A stretch of 35,520 nucleotides of DNA, from the NCBI GenBank assembly GCA_050289385.1, contig JBNKFQ010000252.1:1-35520 (forward strand), given 5' to 3'. This stretch comes from JBNKFQ01 sp050289385. GTDB taxonomy: Bacteria > Pseudomonadota > Gammaproteobacteria > Pseudomonadales > Porticoccaceae. Numbering within the stretch: position 1 is the stretch's first letter; every line of letters begins with the position of its first letter. Positions 1-9,356 of this stretch are shown in pieces. The position numbers were made by a program, and so were the translations under genes. The notes under the pieces were generated by a model. It was not told the origin of the DNA. It searched no databases and saw only the letters and a list, made by a program, of their open reading frames with translations.

Positions 1-38
1 GGTTTGTCAAGTATTTTGAGCCCCTGGCAAACAACAAG

Positions 39-110
39 GCCGAGTGTAGCGATGGCCCGAATCTTTTTCGTCCAACATCGAACATCGAACGTCCAACATT
101 CAACGCAACC
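39..110 (+). repeat. Direct-repeat module ending in six heptads before greB
   Basis: Positions 39-72 closely match 770-803: both begin GCCGAG, continue AGCGATGG and end TTTCGTC, with a few substitutions. Six consecutive 7-base units follow at 69-110: CGTCCAA, CATCGAA, CATCGAA, CGTCCAA, CATTCAA and CGCAACC. The last unit ends at the base before the greB ATG. The units are the reverse-complement relatives of the array after greB. Confidence 0.8.
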
Positions 111-690
<580 letters not shown>

Positions 691-691
691 A

Positions 692-724
692 GCAAGTTTA
701 CCAACTTGCCGGGGCTACGCCCCG
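692..724. other. Two adjacent perfect hairpins after the heptad array
   Basis: GCAAGTT (692-698) pairs with AACTTGC (703-709) across the loop TACC. Directly after it, CGGGGC (710-715) pairs with GCCCCG (719-724) across TAC. The palindrome TGGCGCCA lies at 733-740. No T-run follows, so this is not a classical intrinsic terminator, although it may help end or stabilise the greB transcript. Confidence 0.7.
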
Positions 725-769
725 TTTGCCTGTGGCGCCATGCGATCTTCTGCCCTCTGCCCTCTGAAC

Positions 770-841
770 GCCGAGCGCAGCGATGGTCCGAATCTCTTTC
801 GTCGAACGTCCAACATCGAACATCAAACGTCAAACGTCAAA
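770..841 (+). repeat. Second copy of the direct-repeat module with six heptads
   Basis: The leading part (770-803) matches 39-72. Six heptads follow at 800-841: CGTCGAA, CGTCCAA, CATCGAA, CATCAAA, CGTCAAA and CGTCAAA. They are inverted relative to the GATGTTC array at 610-690, so 812-824 can pair perfectly with that array. The stop codon of the HD-GYP gene on the other strand is only 31 bases away. Confidence 0.8.
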
Positions 842-872
842 ATCAGATACCTGGCACACCGTCATCGAAAGC

Positions 873-2204
873 CTACGGATTTAACATCAACCTCACCGGA
901 AAGTCCTGCAACCTGATACCACGCTCCCCATTCTTCAATACCTTGCCAATCAGGTGATCTTTACCAAGTTGGCCAGACTCGATATGCAGCAAATTAACCA
1001 CTCGTGGTTCGATATCCTGCCCATTTGAATCACGCACCAACTCTACCGCCGGCAAATGACGTTTTTTTGCCTTTGATTGCAACACGATACCGATACAACC
1101 ATTTTTAAGCTCAACAATAGTACCGGGTGGATAGGGACCAACAACGCTGATAAATTCCAGTGCCAGCGCGTCATCAAACTGCTTGCCCCGATGTTTATAG
1201 ACTTCCTTGAGGGCATCCAGGTTGGACCGGGACGTCGCATAGCAACGGTCGCTGGTCATGGCGTCAAAAGCGTCCACAATGGAAAGAATGCGGGTGTAGT
1301 CAGTCAACTCGCTCGCCATCAATTGCCGCGGGTAACCCTTGCCGTCTATCTGCTCATGGTGGTTGTATGCCGCGTCAATTACGTACTGGAATACGCCCGG
1401 GCTTTTTTTCAGCATCTCGGCGCCCAGGGTCGTATGACTTTTCATGACTTCAAATTCTTCCGGTGACAAACGCTCCGGTTTTTCAAGCACTTCATCTGGC
1501 ACTTTCAATTTACCCACATCGTGCAGCAGCCCGCACAGACCGAGTTTTTCCAGTTCGGTTTCCGGCAAACGCAAATGGCGGCCAAAAGCGATCGCCAAAA
1601 TACTGACATTCAGGCAGTGTTCGGCCGTATATTCGTTTACATCCTTGATACGGGTCATCCACATCAGGGCATCCGAATTGCGCAATACACTTTTCACACA
1701 ATGGCTAACGGTTTCTCTGGCTGCCTTGCTGTCCACCAGATTCGCCACGCGAATTTGCTTCAGAATACCTTTTACACTTTGTTTTGCAGAATCATAAGTT
1801 TGCCGCGCTCTGGGGTGCTCTTCGTACACCGAGACACTCGAATGGTGCGGTTCGCGTTTATTAATGGTTTCCAGCAGATTAAATTCAGGCCCGGACTGGC
1901 GCTTGCGGCGCTCTTCAATCAACAAACCTTCCTGCGAGCTGACGCCTCGCTTGGGGGTTTTAAACGGATCTTTAAACGGATTTTGCTTACCTGCCCACAT
2001 ACGACCGCCGCTATCCACATAGACAAAGCGGCAATACTCCGACAGTTTGCGAATTTCGGCGCGGCTCCTGATGGTGAACCCCTGAATCAGAAATGGCGTC
2101 TCAAGCCAGGGGCGGTCGAGCTCGGCCACGAACATTCCCAGTTTAAGCTCGGAAACCGGAATGCGAGACAAGGAGGAACGATCCAGAAACGGGTTATTGG
2201 CCAT
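873..2204 (-). CDS. HD-GYP domain protein with N-terminal DUF3391, probable cyclic-di-GMP phosphodiesterase
   Basis: HD-GYP enzymes hydrolyse cyclic-di-GMP and so influence motility, biofilm and surface behaviour. The 443-residue protein begins with a DUF3391-type region (about residues 10-150) and continues with the phosphohydrolase domain (about 180-350). Visible catalytic signatures are the HD pair His228-Asp229 in LLHDVGK, the pair His282-His283, and DGKGYP at 287-292, the GYP motif that separates this class from plain HD enzymes. DAFDAMTSDR at 311-320 supplies a further metal-ligand Asp. No membrane segment or receiver domain is seen, so the protein should be cytoplasmic. The ATG has a good ribosome binding site, AGGGGA, about 6 bases upstream. 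The neighbours are unrelated in function. Catalytic residues look intact, but activity is inferred. Confidence 0.93.
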   Translation of the reverse strand: MANNPFLDRSSLSRIPVSELKLGMFVAELDRPWLETPFLIQGFTIRSRAEIRKLSEYCRFVYVDSGGRMWAGKQNPFKDPFKTPKRGVSSQEGLLIEERRKRQSGPEFNLLETINKREPHHSSVSVYEEHPRARQTYDSAKQSVKGILKQIRVANLVDSKAARETVSHCVKSVLRNSDALMWMTRIKDVNEYTAEHCLNVSILAIAFGRHLRLPETELEKLGLCGLLHDVGKLKVPDEVLEKPERLSPEEFEVMKSHTTLGAEMLKKSPGVFQYVIDAAYNHHEQIDGKGYPRQLMASELTDYTRILSIVDAFDAMTSDRCYATSRSNLDALKEVYKHRGKQFDDALALEFISVVGPYPPGTIVELKNGCIGIVLQSKAKKRHLPAVELVRDSNGQDIEPRVVNLLHIESGQLGKDHLIGKVLKNGERGIRLQDFPVRLMLNP

Positions 2205-2295
2205 ATTGTATCCCCTGTTTTAAAACTCCTTGTTACCCCCGGAGCTGAAGGAATTATCATTGCAGCAATATAAAGCATTTTGTGCAAAGTAAGAA

Positions 2296-2345
2296 GTTGG
2301 ATGTTGGATGTTGGATGTTGGACGCAAGACCACTTCCAACTTCCA
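2296..2345. repeat. Heptad repeats GTTGGAT x 4 and ACTTCCA x 2 forming an inverted repeat
   Basis: GTTGGAT occurs at 2296, 2303 and 2310, with GTTGGAC at 2317. ACTTCCA follows twice at 2332-2345. GAAGTTGGA (2293-2301) is the exact reverse complement of TCCAACTTC (2335-2343), so the region can fold into a hairpin. It lies between the HD-GYP gene and the uracil-DNA glycosylase gene, ending just before the glycosylase stop codon. Confidence 0.85.
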
Positions 2346-2347
2346 GC

Positions 2348-2983
2348 TTATCCACTACGCAATATATCTTTTACTCTTTCCCTCAGCTCTGGCACTACTT
2401 CGGCCTCAAACCAGGGGTTTTTTGCCTGCCATAGACGATTGCGTGGTGATGGATGCACCAGAGGGAAGTAACACGGTGACGCCTGCACAAAGCTTCGCCA
2501 GTTCCTGACACGCTCGGTCAGCGTGATGCGAACAGCGCCCTTTCCAGTTAAACCCGGGTTCAATCCCTGCCCGGAAAAGTAATAGTTCTGGGCGTACTGG
2601 CCAATTAACAAAGTCAATTCAATATTTGGCAGGTGAGCAAGCAGTCGAGAATGCCATTTTGGCGCGCATTCCACTCGTGGCGGCAAATCACCGGACCGCC
2701 CCTTGCCCGGATAACAAAAGCCCATTGGAATAATCGCTATTTGTGTCTCGTCGTAAAACTGCTCCCGATTCAGCCCCATCCAGCGTCGCAGGTTGTCCCC
2801 GCTGGGGTCATTCCAGGGAATTCCCGAATTGTGCACCCGTGTGCCCGGAGCCTGCCCGACAATCAGGATTTTCGCCGATTCGGCAGCTCGCAGCACCGGA
2901 TTGGGACCCAGCGGCAGGTCAGTGCAATGGGTGCAAGCCCGCACGTCGTCCAGCAACTGAATTAACGGGATCAAGGCAGTCAT
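2348..2983 (-). CDS. Uracil-DNA glycosylase superfamily protein, family-4-like with probable 4Fe-4S cluster
   Basis: Members of this superfamily remove uracil from DNA as the first step of base excision repair. With the start at 2983 the protein has 211 residues. Motif A is GQAPGTRVHNSGIPWNDPSG at about 43-62, and the DNA-minor-groove motif HPSPRNRLW is at 177-185. Four cysteines, C17, C20, C90 and C106, have the C-x2-C ... C-x15-C layout expected for the cluster of family 4 enzymes. The open frame extends 26 codons further upstream to 3061, but that stretch is rich in Cys, His and Arg and unlike the family, so the internal ATG is preferred. The gene is divergent from gcvP. Substrate range cannot be read from the sequence, and the family differs enough from classical UDG to keep the name general. 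Confidence 0.85.
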   Translation of the reverse strand: MTALIPLIQLLDDVRACTHCTDLPLGPNPVLRAAESAKILIVGQAPGTRVHNSGIPWNDPSGDNLRRWMGLNREQFYDETQIAIIPMGFCYPGKGRSGDLPPRVECAPKWHSRLLAHLPNIELTLLIGQYAQNYYFSGQGLNPGLTGKGAVRITLTERVRNWRSFVQASPCYFPLVHPSPRNRLWQAKNPWFEAEVVPELRERVKDILRSG

Positions 2984-3180
2984 CCAATAACCTGCGCAAT
3001 ACATTTGACGCCGCGAGTATGAGTGGCGTGAGCATTTGAGGTCAAATGGGAGGTCGGACACTCGGCTTTCACCCCTATATTCTCCAGCCAGACTTCTGAT
3101 AAAATGCCCGCCTTTTTAGTCGGCGATTCCCTCGCCGCTTTTCGTGTAGAAGCACTTTTCATCCAGAGGCACGTTCCATT

Positions 3181-6066
3181 ATGCAAGAAGCCATTATGCA
3201 AGACGCGACCACACAAGACGCCACCGCGCAACACGACCATTTCAGCCGTCGCCACATTGGTCCCGACCCCCAACAGACTCAAGTCATGCTAGATACTCTG
3301 GGAGTCGCTTCTCTGGATGAGCTGGTACGACAAACCGTGCCCGCGAGCATCCTCAAAGACAACGCTCTGCCACTGGAAAGCGGCCTCACCGAGCAGGAAG
3401 CGCTGGCCGAACTCAAGGGCATCGCCGAAAAAAACCAGGTGTTTACGTCACTGATTGGCATGGGGTATTACGACACCATCACGCCACCGGTCATTCTGCG
3501 CAATGTGCTGGAAAATCCCGGCTGGTACACGGCCTACACCCCCTATCAACCGGAAATTTCACAGGGGCGCCTGGAGGCGCTGCTGAACTTTCAACAGATG
3601 GTGATGGACCTGACCGGCATGGAAATCAGCAACGCGTCGTTACTGGACGAAGGCACTGCCGCCGCGGAAGCCATGTCCATGAGCAAGCGGCACCTGCGCA
3701 AGAACAAAAGCAACACCTTTTTTGTCGACGCTGACTGCCACCCTCAAACCATAGAGGTCGTGCGCACCCGCGCCGAACACTTTGGCTGGGAAGTCGTCGC
3801 GGGCAACCCCGAAACCGATCTCGGCAATCTGGACTTTTTTGGCGCCCTGCTGCAATACCCCACCAGCACCGGCAAGGTCAGTGATCTGAGCGCAGTCATT
3901 GCGCAAATACACGACAAAGGGGCATTGGCCACGGTTGCCGGCGACCTGATGAGCATGGTGCTGTTAACCCCGGCGGGCGAAATGGGCGCGGACATCGTGG
4001 TCGGCACCAACCAGCGTTTTGGTGTGCCGATGGGTTTTGGCGGGCCGCACGCCGGTTTCTTCGCCTTTCGGGATGAGTTCAAGCGATCCGCCCCGGGACG
4101 TATTATTGGTGTGTCCATCGACAGCAAGGGCAACCAGGCCCTGCGCATGGCCATGCAAACTCGCGAACAGCACATTCGTCGCGAAAAGGCCAATTCCAAC
4201 ATCTGTACCGCACAGGCCTTGTTGGCAATTATTTCGTCCTTTTACGCTGCCTGGCATGGCCCCGAAGGGCTTAAAGCGATTGCCACACAAATTCACAATC
4301 TCACCAGTACCCTGGCCGCTGGCCTGCAATCACAGGGATTGACACTGCGTCATGACACCTGGTTCGACACGCTCACTGTTGAGGTTGGCGACCGCCAGAC
4401 CGAAATTGTGGAACGGGCCGAAGCAGAACATATCAACTTGCGCAAAATCGGTGATGACGCCGTTGGCATCAGCCTGGACGAAACCAGTACAGAGGGTCTG
4501 GTTATAGACCTGCTGATGGTATTCGGCAATGAACAACCCGAACTGGCAGAAAGCGCCCCGTCGGGTATTCCGTCGGGCCTGCTGCGCAAGAGCGACTTTT
4601 TGACTCACCAGGTGTTCAACAGCTACCACAGTGAAACCGAAATGATGCGGTATATGCATCGTCTCGAAGCCAAAGACATCGCCCTGAACCTGTCGATGAT
4701 CGCGCTCGGTTCCTGCACCATGAAACTCAACGCCGCAGCAGAAATGATTCCGGTCACCTGGCCCGAATTTGGCGACATGCACCCATTTGCACCGATCGAA
4801 CAGGCCCAGGGTTACACTCGCCTGTTTGAAGAACTGCAACAAATGCTGGAAGCATGCACCGGTTACGACGCTATTTCCCTGCAGCCCAACGCCGGATCAC
4901 AGGGTGAATACGCTGGTCTGGTCGCCATCAAGAAATACCATGAAAGCCGCGGTGACACCCATCGCGATATCTGCCTGATTCCCAGCTCCGCACACGGCAC
5001 CAACCCGGCGTCGGCGCAAATGGTGGGCATGAAAGTTGTGGTAGTAAAATGCGACGGAAATGGCAATGTGGATATGGAAGATCTGCAAGCCAAGTGTGAC
5101 AAACACGGCGACAACCTGGCCGCCATTATGATTACCTACCCTTCCACCCACGGCGTGTTTGAAGAAAACGTTGTGGAACTGTGCGATCTGATCCACAAGT
5201 ACGGCGGCCAGGTGTACGTGGATGGCGCCAACATGAACGCCCTGGTGGGTCTGGCTGGCCCGGGTGCCTTTGGTGGCGATGTATCGCACCTCAACCTGCA
5301 CAAAACATTTTGTATTCCGCACGGCGGCGGTGGTCCGGGCGTGGGGCCCATCGGCGTCGGCGCCCACCTCAAGCCCTTTTTGCCAGCACACCCGGTGCAA
5401 GCCGTACCGGGTACTGAGCTCGCCAATGGTGTGATTTCCGCCGCACCTTGGGGTTCTGCATCAATTTTACCCATCTCCTGGATGTACATTCGCATGATGG
5501 GCGCCGAGGGTATGAAACGGGCAACGGAAATGGCCATTCTCAATGCCAACTACCTGGCGAAAAAGCTGTCCGGCCACTACCCCGTGTTATACACCGGTAA
5601 AAACGGTTTCGTCGCCCACGAGTGTATTATCGATATTCGCCCCCTGAAAGAAGCCAGCGGTATCAGCGAAGAAGATGTCGCCAAACGCCTGATGGACTTT
5701 GGCTTCCACGCGCCAACCATGTCGTTCCCGGTTGCGGGCACTTTGATGATCGAACCCACAGAAAGCGAATCCAAAGCGGAACTGGATCGCTTTGTTGAGG
5801 CGATGATTTCTATTCGTGAAGAAATGGGTAAAGTTCAAAATGGCGAATGGACGCTGGACGATAACCCGCTCAAAAATGCACCGCATTCACTGAAAGATAT
5901 ACTGGGCGAATGGAACCATAATTACAGTCGCGAAATTGCTGCACTGCCCGGTAGTTGGCAGCAAGAACATAAATATTGGCCGCCGGTAAATCGTGTGGAC
6001 AATGTTTTTGGCGATCGCAACCTGGTTTGTTCGTGCCCGACAATGGATGCGTACCGAGACGAATAA
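3181..6066 (+). CDS. gcvP: Glycine dehydrogenase (decarboxylating), P protein
   Basis: The P protein of the glycine cleavage system decarboxylates glycine with pyridoxal phosphate and passes the aminomethyl group to the lipoylated H protein. The 961-residue product is the full-length single-chain form, with fused N- and C-terminal halves. The PLP-binding lysine is Lys708 within HLNLHKTFCIPHGGGGPG, next to the glycine-rich loop. The N-terminal half begins with the usual HIGP motif (RRHIGPD). Start codons at 3181 and 3196 are both possible; AGAGG lies 11 bases before the first. The partners gcvT and gcvH are not in this window, so gcvP stands alone here, which is common in gammaproteobacteria. 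I found no convincing glycine riboswitch in the 119 bases before the start. Confidence 0.98.
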   Translation: MQEAIMQDATTQDATAQHDHFSRRHIGPDPQQTQVMLDTLGVASLDELVRQTVPASILKDNALPLESGLTEQEALAELKGIAEKNQVFTSLIGMGYYDTITPPVILRNVLENPGWYTAYTPYQPEISQGRLEALLNFQQMVMDLTGMEISNASLLDEGTAAAEAMSMSKRHLRKNKSNTFFVDADCHPQTIEVVRTRAEHFGWEVVAGNPETDLGNLDFFGALLQYPTSTGKVSDLSAVIAQIHDKGALATVAGDLMSMVLLTPAGEMGADIVVGTNQRFGVPMGFGGPHAGFFAFRDEFKRSAPGRIIGVSIDSKGNQALRMAMQTREQHIRREKANSNICTAQALLAIISSFYAAWHGPEGLKAIATQIHNLTSTLAAGLQSQGLTLRHDTWFDTLTVEVGDRQTEIVERAEAEHINLRKIGDDAVGISLDETSTEGLVIDLLMVFGNEQPELAESAPSGIPSGLLRKSDFLTHQVFNSYHSETEMMRYMHRLEAKDIALNLSMIALGSCTMKLNAAAEMIPVTWPEFGDMHPFAPIEQAQGYTRLFEELQQMLEACTGYDAISLQPNAGSQGEYAGLVAIKKYHESRGDTHRDICLIPSSAHGTNPASAQMVGMKVVVVKCDGNGNVDMEDLQAKCDKHGDNLAAIMITYPSTHGVFEENVVELCDLIHKYGGQVYVDGANMNALVGLAGPGAFGGDVSHLNLHKTFCIPHGGGGPGVGPIGVGAHLKPFLPAHPVQAVPGTELANGVISAAPWGSASILPISWMYIRMMGAEGMKRATEMAILNANYLAKKLSGHYPVLYTGKNGFVAHECIIDIRPLKEASGISEEDVAKRLMDFGFHAPTMSFPVAGTLMIEPTESESKAELDRFVEAMISIREEMGKVQNGEWTLDDNPLKNAPHSLKDILGEWNHNYSREIAALPGSWQQEHKYWPPVNRVDNVFGDRNLVCSCPTMDAYRDE

Positions 6067-6085
6067 AAAATAAGTTTAACAGCGC

Positions 6086-6116
6086 TGTCATTCCGCGACT
6101 TGATCGCGGGATGACA
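6086..6116. repeat. Short palindrome between convergent genes
   Basis: TGTCAT (6086-6091) pairs with ATGACA (6111-6116), and CCGCGA (6093-6098) with TCGCGG (6104-6109), around a 5-base loop and one T.G wobble. It lies between the ends of gcvP and the FAD oxidase gene. The text resembles the small palindromes of TGTCATTCC type found between genes in many bacteria. No T-run follows on either strand. Confidence 0.6.
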
Positions 6117-6144
6117 AGACTGGACGTTTCCGGTCAAATATGGG

Positions 6145-7530
6145 TCAGGCTTCAACAGATCCCAGCACACGACCCCGATTCAGTATATTTTTAACATCGA
6201 GTGTGCGTTTTAATAAACGCATCAGATCCAATTCCTGTTGAGTACGACTGTGTGGTAACCAGGCCATTTTTTCTATACCAATACCGTGCTCGGCAGAAAC
6301 CGAACCGCTGTAAGTTTTTAATTCCCGGTAAATGATCTCGTCACATTGCTGGTGGAGATTATCTAAATCAACATTGGGGCGAACAAAAAAGTGCAAATTG
6401 CCATCGGCAATGTGACCAAGCACATAAAATTTGCAATCAACCCATTTTTCCTTCAGGCTGCTCTCTACAGTGTTGACATAATTTTCCATATCGACAATCG
6501 GCAAGCTTACGTCGTACAAAAATACGGGTTTTTGTTCGAGAATGGGTTCAAAATTTTCTCGAATATTCCACAGGGCAATACGCTCGGATTCCGACTTTGG
6601 AATCACCGCGTCGGCAATTAAGCCACCTTCATAACAGGCTTCCAGCATTCGGTTAAAACGATCCTCATCGGTTTGCGGATCACCGCCCTCGGCCTCAAGC
6701 ATTATGTAATATTTATGATTGCGATCTAATGGCGCACGATGCCCATGCTCCCCGGTAACGCCTTTGAAATACCCTCCCCACATCACCTCGAAAGCGCTCA
6801 GCGTACCCGCCAAATCTCTTTGGGCTTTCTGCAACAGAGCGGTAACCTTGTCAAAACCATCCAGCGCAACCAACGCGGAATAACGAGTAACGGGTTTGGG
6901 ATAAAGCTTTACAACCAGGCGCGTAATCACACCCAGAGTGCCTTCAGTGCCAATAAACAATTGTTTGAGGTCATAGCCCGCGTTGTTTTTCAGCATTCGG
7001 TTCATGGAAGAGAGTACCGTGCCGTCTGCCAAAACCACCTCCATGCCCAATACAAGATTGCGGGTCATGCCGTAACGCAACACGTTCATACCACCGGCAT
7101 TGGTCGCAGCGTTACCGCCCACTGTGCAACTGCCACGCGCACCCAGATCCAGGGGAAACAACATATCTTTTTCCTGGCATGCTTCCTGCAAATTCTGCAA
7201 CACAACACCGGCACCCACTGTCGCCGTACCACCTGTTACGTCGATAGACTCGATAACATTCATGCGCTCCAGTGACAAGATAACCTCATCGTCACAAGAG
7301 TCAGCCGCGGCTACGCAGTTTGTCATACCACCTTGCGTTACCACCGGCTGGTTGTTCTCAAAACAGAGTCGCAGTGCTTCACTGACTTCCGCTGTAGTAC
7401 GCGGGCGCAACAAGGCAATTGCGCTGGCAGGGGACTGATTCCAATAACTGGTTACGCGGTCCATCCCGGTGCCAGATATAACGGCCTCTTCCCCAAGGGC
7501 GGCTTTGAGTATTTCAACAATATTTGTCAC
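6145..7530 (-). CDS. FAD-binding oxidase of the GlcD / D-2-hydroxyacid dehydrogenase type
   Basis: This family oxidises 2-hydroxy acids such as glycolate, D-lactate or D-2-hydroxyglutarate, passing electrons from FAD to a membrane or soluble acceptor. The 461-residue protein has the FAD_binding_4 (PCMH) domain from about residue 35 to 215, including GGNAATNAGGMNVLRYGMTR, and the FAD-oxidase C-terminal domain thereafter. HIADGNLHF and SAEHGIGIEK are the expected C-terminal substrate and FAD-contact motifs. No iron-sulfur cysteine motif is fused. Translation starts at GTG 7530, with GGAG about 10 bases upstream. The gene is transcribed away from a FadR-type regulator across a 342-base regulatory gap, which suggests control by a hydroxy- or carboxylic acid ligand. 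The exact substrate cannot be told; no glcE or glcF neighbour is present. Confidence 0.9.
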   Translation of the reverse strand: MTNIVEILKAALGEEAVISGTGMDRVTSYWNQSPASAIALLRPRTTAEVSEALRLCFENNQPVVTQGGMTNCVAAADSCDDEVILSLERMNVIESIDVTGGTATVGAGVVLQNLQEACQEKDMLFPLDLGARGSCTVGGNAATNAGGMNVLRYGMTRNLVLGMEVVLADGTVLSSMNRMLKNNAGYDLKQLFIGTEGTLGVITRLVVKLYPKPVTRYSALVALDGFDKVTALLQKAQRDLAGTLSAFEVMWGGYFKGVTGEHGHRAPLDRNHKYYIMLEAEGGDPQTDEDRFNRMLEACYEGGLIADAVIPKSESERIALWNIRENFEPILEQKPVFLYDVSLPIVDMENYVNTVESSLKEKWVDCKFYVLGHIADGNLHFFVRPNVDLDNLHQQCDEIIYRELKTYSGSVSAEHGIGIEKMAWLPHSRTQQELDLMRLLKRTLDVKNILNRGRVLGSVEA

Positions 7531-7872
7531 TTTTCGATTACTCCGGATTCAAATACCACGTCACCACATTCTTTGGCATTTTCATTCCTGATTTTGTTAT
7601 CAAACCGCAAACAAATTGAAGCAAAGATTGGCCCTGTGATATTCACGAATATAGTAAAGATAGCGCCGGGCAACACGGCGAGCGGATTAAAAAACCTCAA
7701 GGCGCCAAAACAAAAAATAGCTTTAAAAACATGGTGTTAGCCCTTGTCAGATATTATGTATTCAAAGATGGCACTATCCGACACTCACTCTGCCGTGTGT
7801 CGGACCATAAAAGATATCATATATTTATACAAAACATATACTATAGGTTTATTATTTTTATACGATCTTTAA
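7531..7872. promoter_or_regulatory. Divergent control region with two dyads
   Basis: This 342-base gene-free stretch separates the oxidase from the GntR regulator. ATATTC-AC-GAATAT at 7639-7652 is a perfect dyad nearer the oxidase. A 28-base dyad at 7777-7804 has perfect 8-base arms, TCCGACAC and GTGTCGGA, separated by 12 bases. After it the sequence becomes very AT-rich, with a possible -10 TATACT at 7837-7842 for the regulator. The 28-base dyad is the best operator candidate for the GntR protein; no T-run follows to make it a terminator. Confidence 0.5.
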
Positions 7873-8664
7873 ATGGCTTTGTGTATCATGGTGCACACTT
7901 TCCCCAACCGGCTCGGACAAGCATTCGCTGTGAATCCTGTTTCAGCAGACAACGACGGTCCAGGCGACATCATCCAACCGGAAACCCTGACTCAAAGCAC
8001 TGTTCGTGCAGTCATCGAATATATTCGACAGAATGGACTCAAAGCGGGAGCCAAACTCCCCGGTGAAGCCAGTTTTACACAGCAACTGGGGGTAAGCCGT
8101 ACGGTAGTGCGAGAAGCCTTCAAATCGTTGGCAGCCATGCATGTTATCGAAATGAGCGCTGGCCGCCGAGCCCAGGTCGGTGCTTTTGATGACAGCGTCA
8201 TTACCCTTATCCTCACCCACGCGCTACGCACAGAGCAAATTAATGTGCACCAGATCTGGGATGCACGGCGCGCTATTGAAATACGAACCGTAGAATTGGC
8301 TGCGATGCATTGCAGCGCCGAGGAAGGCAGGCACATTACCGAGCTTGCTCGTCAAATGCGTAAACACCACAACGATCTGCCCGCCATGACGGAATACGAT
8401 ATTGCCTTTCATATCGCTATAGCCGAGGCGACTCGCAACCCCCTGTTACCGGTTCTGGTCACTGCTCTGACGGGTGCAATGCGAGAGACTAACCCGATTG
8501 TCTGGCGTTCGCGCAAAACTACAGAAGCACAGATGGAAGTTGTCGCTCTGCACGAAGAGATCGCGGTAGCCATTGCAAATCGTAACCCCACCACGGCAGT
8601 TGAGGCTCTGCAAAAACACTTCGATGTAGCCGCCAGCGAGTTGGTGAAAGCGGGATTTAACTAA
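7873..8664 (+). CDS. GntR-family transcriptional regulator, FadR subfamily (FCD domain)
   Basis: The protein binds operator DNA through an N-terminal winged helix and senses a small acid through a C-terminal helical FCD domain. It has 263 residues. The winged helix spans about 38-105, with the family phrase KLPGEASFTQQLGVSRTVVREAFKSLAA. The FCD domain covers about 120-255, and Asp176, His180, His227 and His249 fit the usual Asp/His metal-binding set. The ATG at 7873 and a second at 7888 are both plausible, since the first 35 residues precede the conserved domain. It is divergent from the FAD oxidase and lies 16 bases before the cyclophilin gene, with which it is probably cotranscribed. It is a likely repressor of the oxidase; the ligand is unknown. 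Confidence 0.92.
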   Translation: MALCIMVHTFPNRLGQAFAVNPVSADNDGPGDIIQPETLTQSTVRAVIEYIRQNGLKAGAKLPGEASFTQQLGVSRTVVREAFKSLAAMHVIEMSAGRRAQVGAFDDSVITLILTHALRTEQINVHQIWDARRAIEIRTVELAAMHCSAEEGRHITELARQMRKHHNDLPAMTEYDIAFHIAIAEATRNPLLPVLVTALTGAMRETNPIVWRSRKTTEAQMEVVALHEEIAVAIANRNPTTAVEALQKHFDVAASELVKAGFN

Positions 8665-8680
8665 TAACAGGAAAAATACC

Positions 8681-9307
8681 ATGTTGTACAGAACACTATT
8701 AACGGCAAGTAAAACGTTTATATTACTGCTTGTTTTCTGTAGCCCAGTGTTGCTTGCCAATACAGAAGGTGAGACCGCCAATGTGGTGATGGAAACCGGG
8801 GCAGGTACGATAGAAATTGAAGTCTATACCGGACGCGCACCTCTGTCTGCTGGCAGTTTTCTCAGCTATGTAGACCAGAAGTTGTATCAGGGGGCGGCCT
8901 TTTATCGAGTAGTCAGGCAAGACAATGACAACGGCAACCCGAAAATAGAAGTTATACAGGGTGGTATCACAGATCCAAAAAAGGCATTACCTGCTGTGGC
9001 CCATGAAACAACAAAAGATACCGGTATTCTGCACACCGATGGCGTTGTCTCACTGGCCAGAGACAAACCGGGCACCGGTGGAGGCGCGGCCTTTTTTATC
9101 TGTATTGGCAACCAGCCTGGCCTTGATTTTGGCAACAGCCGCAACGCCGATATGCAAGGCTTCGCCGCATTTGGCAGGGTAACCAGAGGCATGGATGTGG
9201 TACGAGCGATTCAGAAAATGGATGCCAGCGCGCCAAGTGACTCGGAATATACTGCCGGGCAAATACTGGTGAACCCGGTTAAAATCCTGAATGCTTATCG
9301 CAAATAA
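8681..9307 (+). CDS. Exported peptidyl-prolyl cis-trans isomerase, cyclophilin type
   Basis: Cyclophilins speed proline isomerisation during protein folding. The 208-residue protein starts with a hydrophobic signal sequence (about residues 10-26, ending near LLANTEG), so it should act in the periplasm. The cyclophilin domain follows from about residue 33 to the end: VVMETGAGTIEIEVY, then YQGAAFYRVV, GGAAFFICIGNQPGLDFG and a final FGRVTRGMDVVRAIQ. The charged loop between the second and third motifs matches short bacterial PpiA-type enzymes. AGGAAA lies 9 bases before the ATG. The gene follows the GntR regulator by 16 bases. No functional link to that regulator is evident, and the pairing may be chance. 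Confidence 0.92.
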   Translation: MLYRTLLTASKTFILLLVFCSPVLLANTEGETANVVMETGAGTIEIEVYTGRAPLSAGSFLSYVDQKLYQGAAFYRVVRQDNDNGNPKIEVIQGGITDPKKALPAVAHETTKDTGILHTDGVVSLARDKPGTGGGAAFFICIGNQPGLDFGNSRNADMQGFAAFGRVTRGMDVVRAIQKMDASAPSDSEYTAGQILVNPVKILNAYRK

Positions 9308-9356
9308 ACCGGCGAAACGCCAACAGGACTGGTCGGATCTGACCTACTACAGAGGG

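Noticed and set aside
3062..3180. Glycine riboswitch before gcvP
   Set aside because: The 119-base gap is too short for a tandem aptamer with platform, and I could not find the conserved GGAGA-type core.
6086..6116. Intrinsic terminator for gcvP or the FAD oxidase
   Set aside because: The hairpin is good, but neither strand has the T-run needed, so it is listed only as a palindrome.
8681..9307. Functional unit of GntR regulator and cyclophilin
   Set aside because: The 16-base gap suggests cotranscription, but nothing in either sequence points to a shared function.
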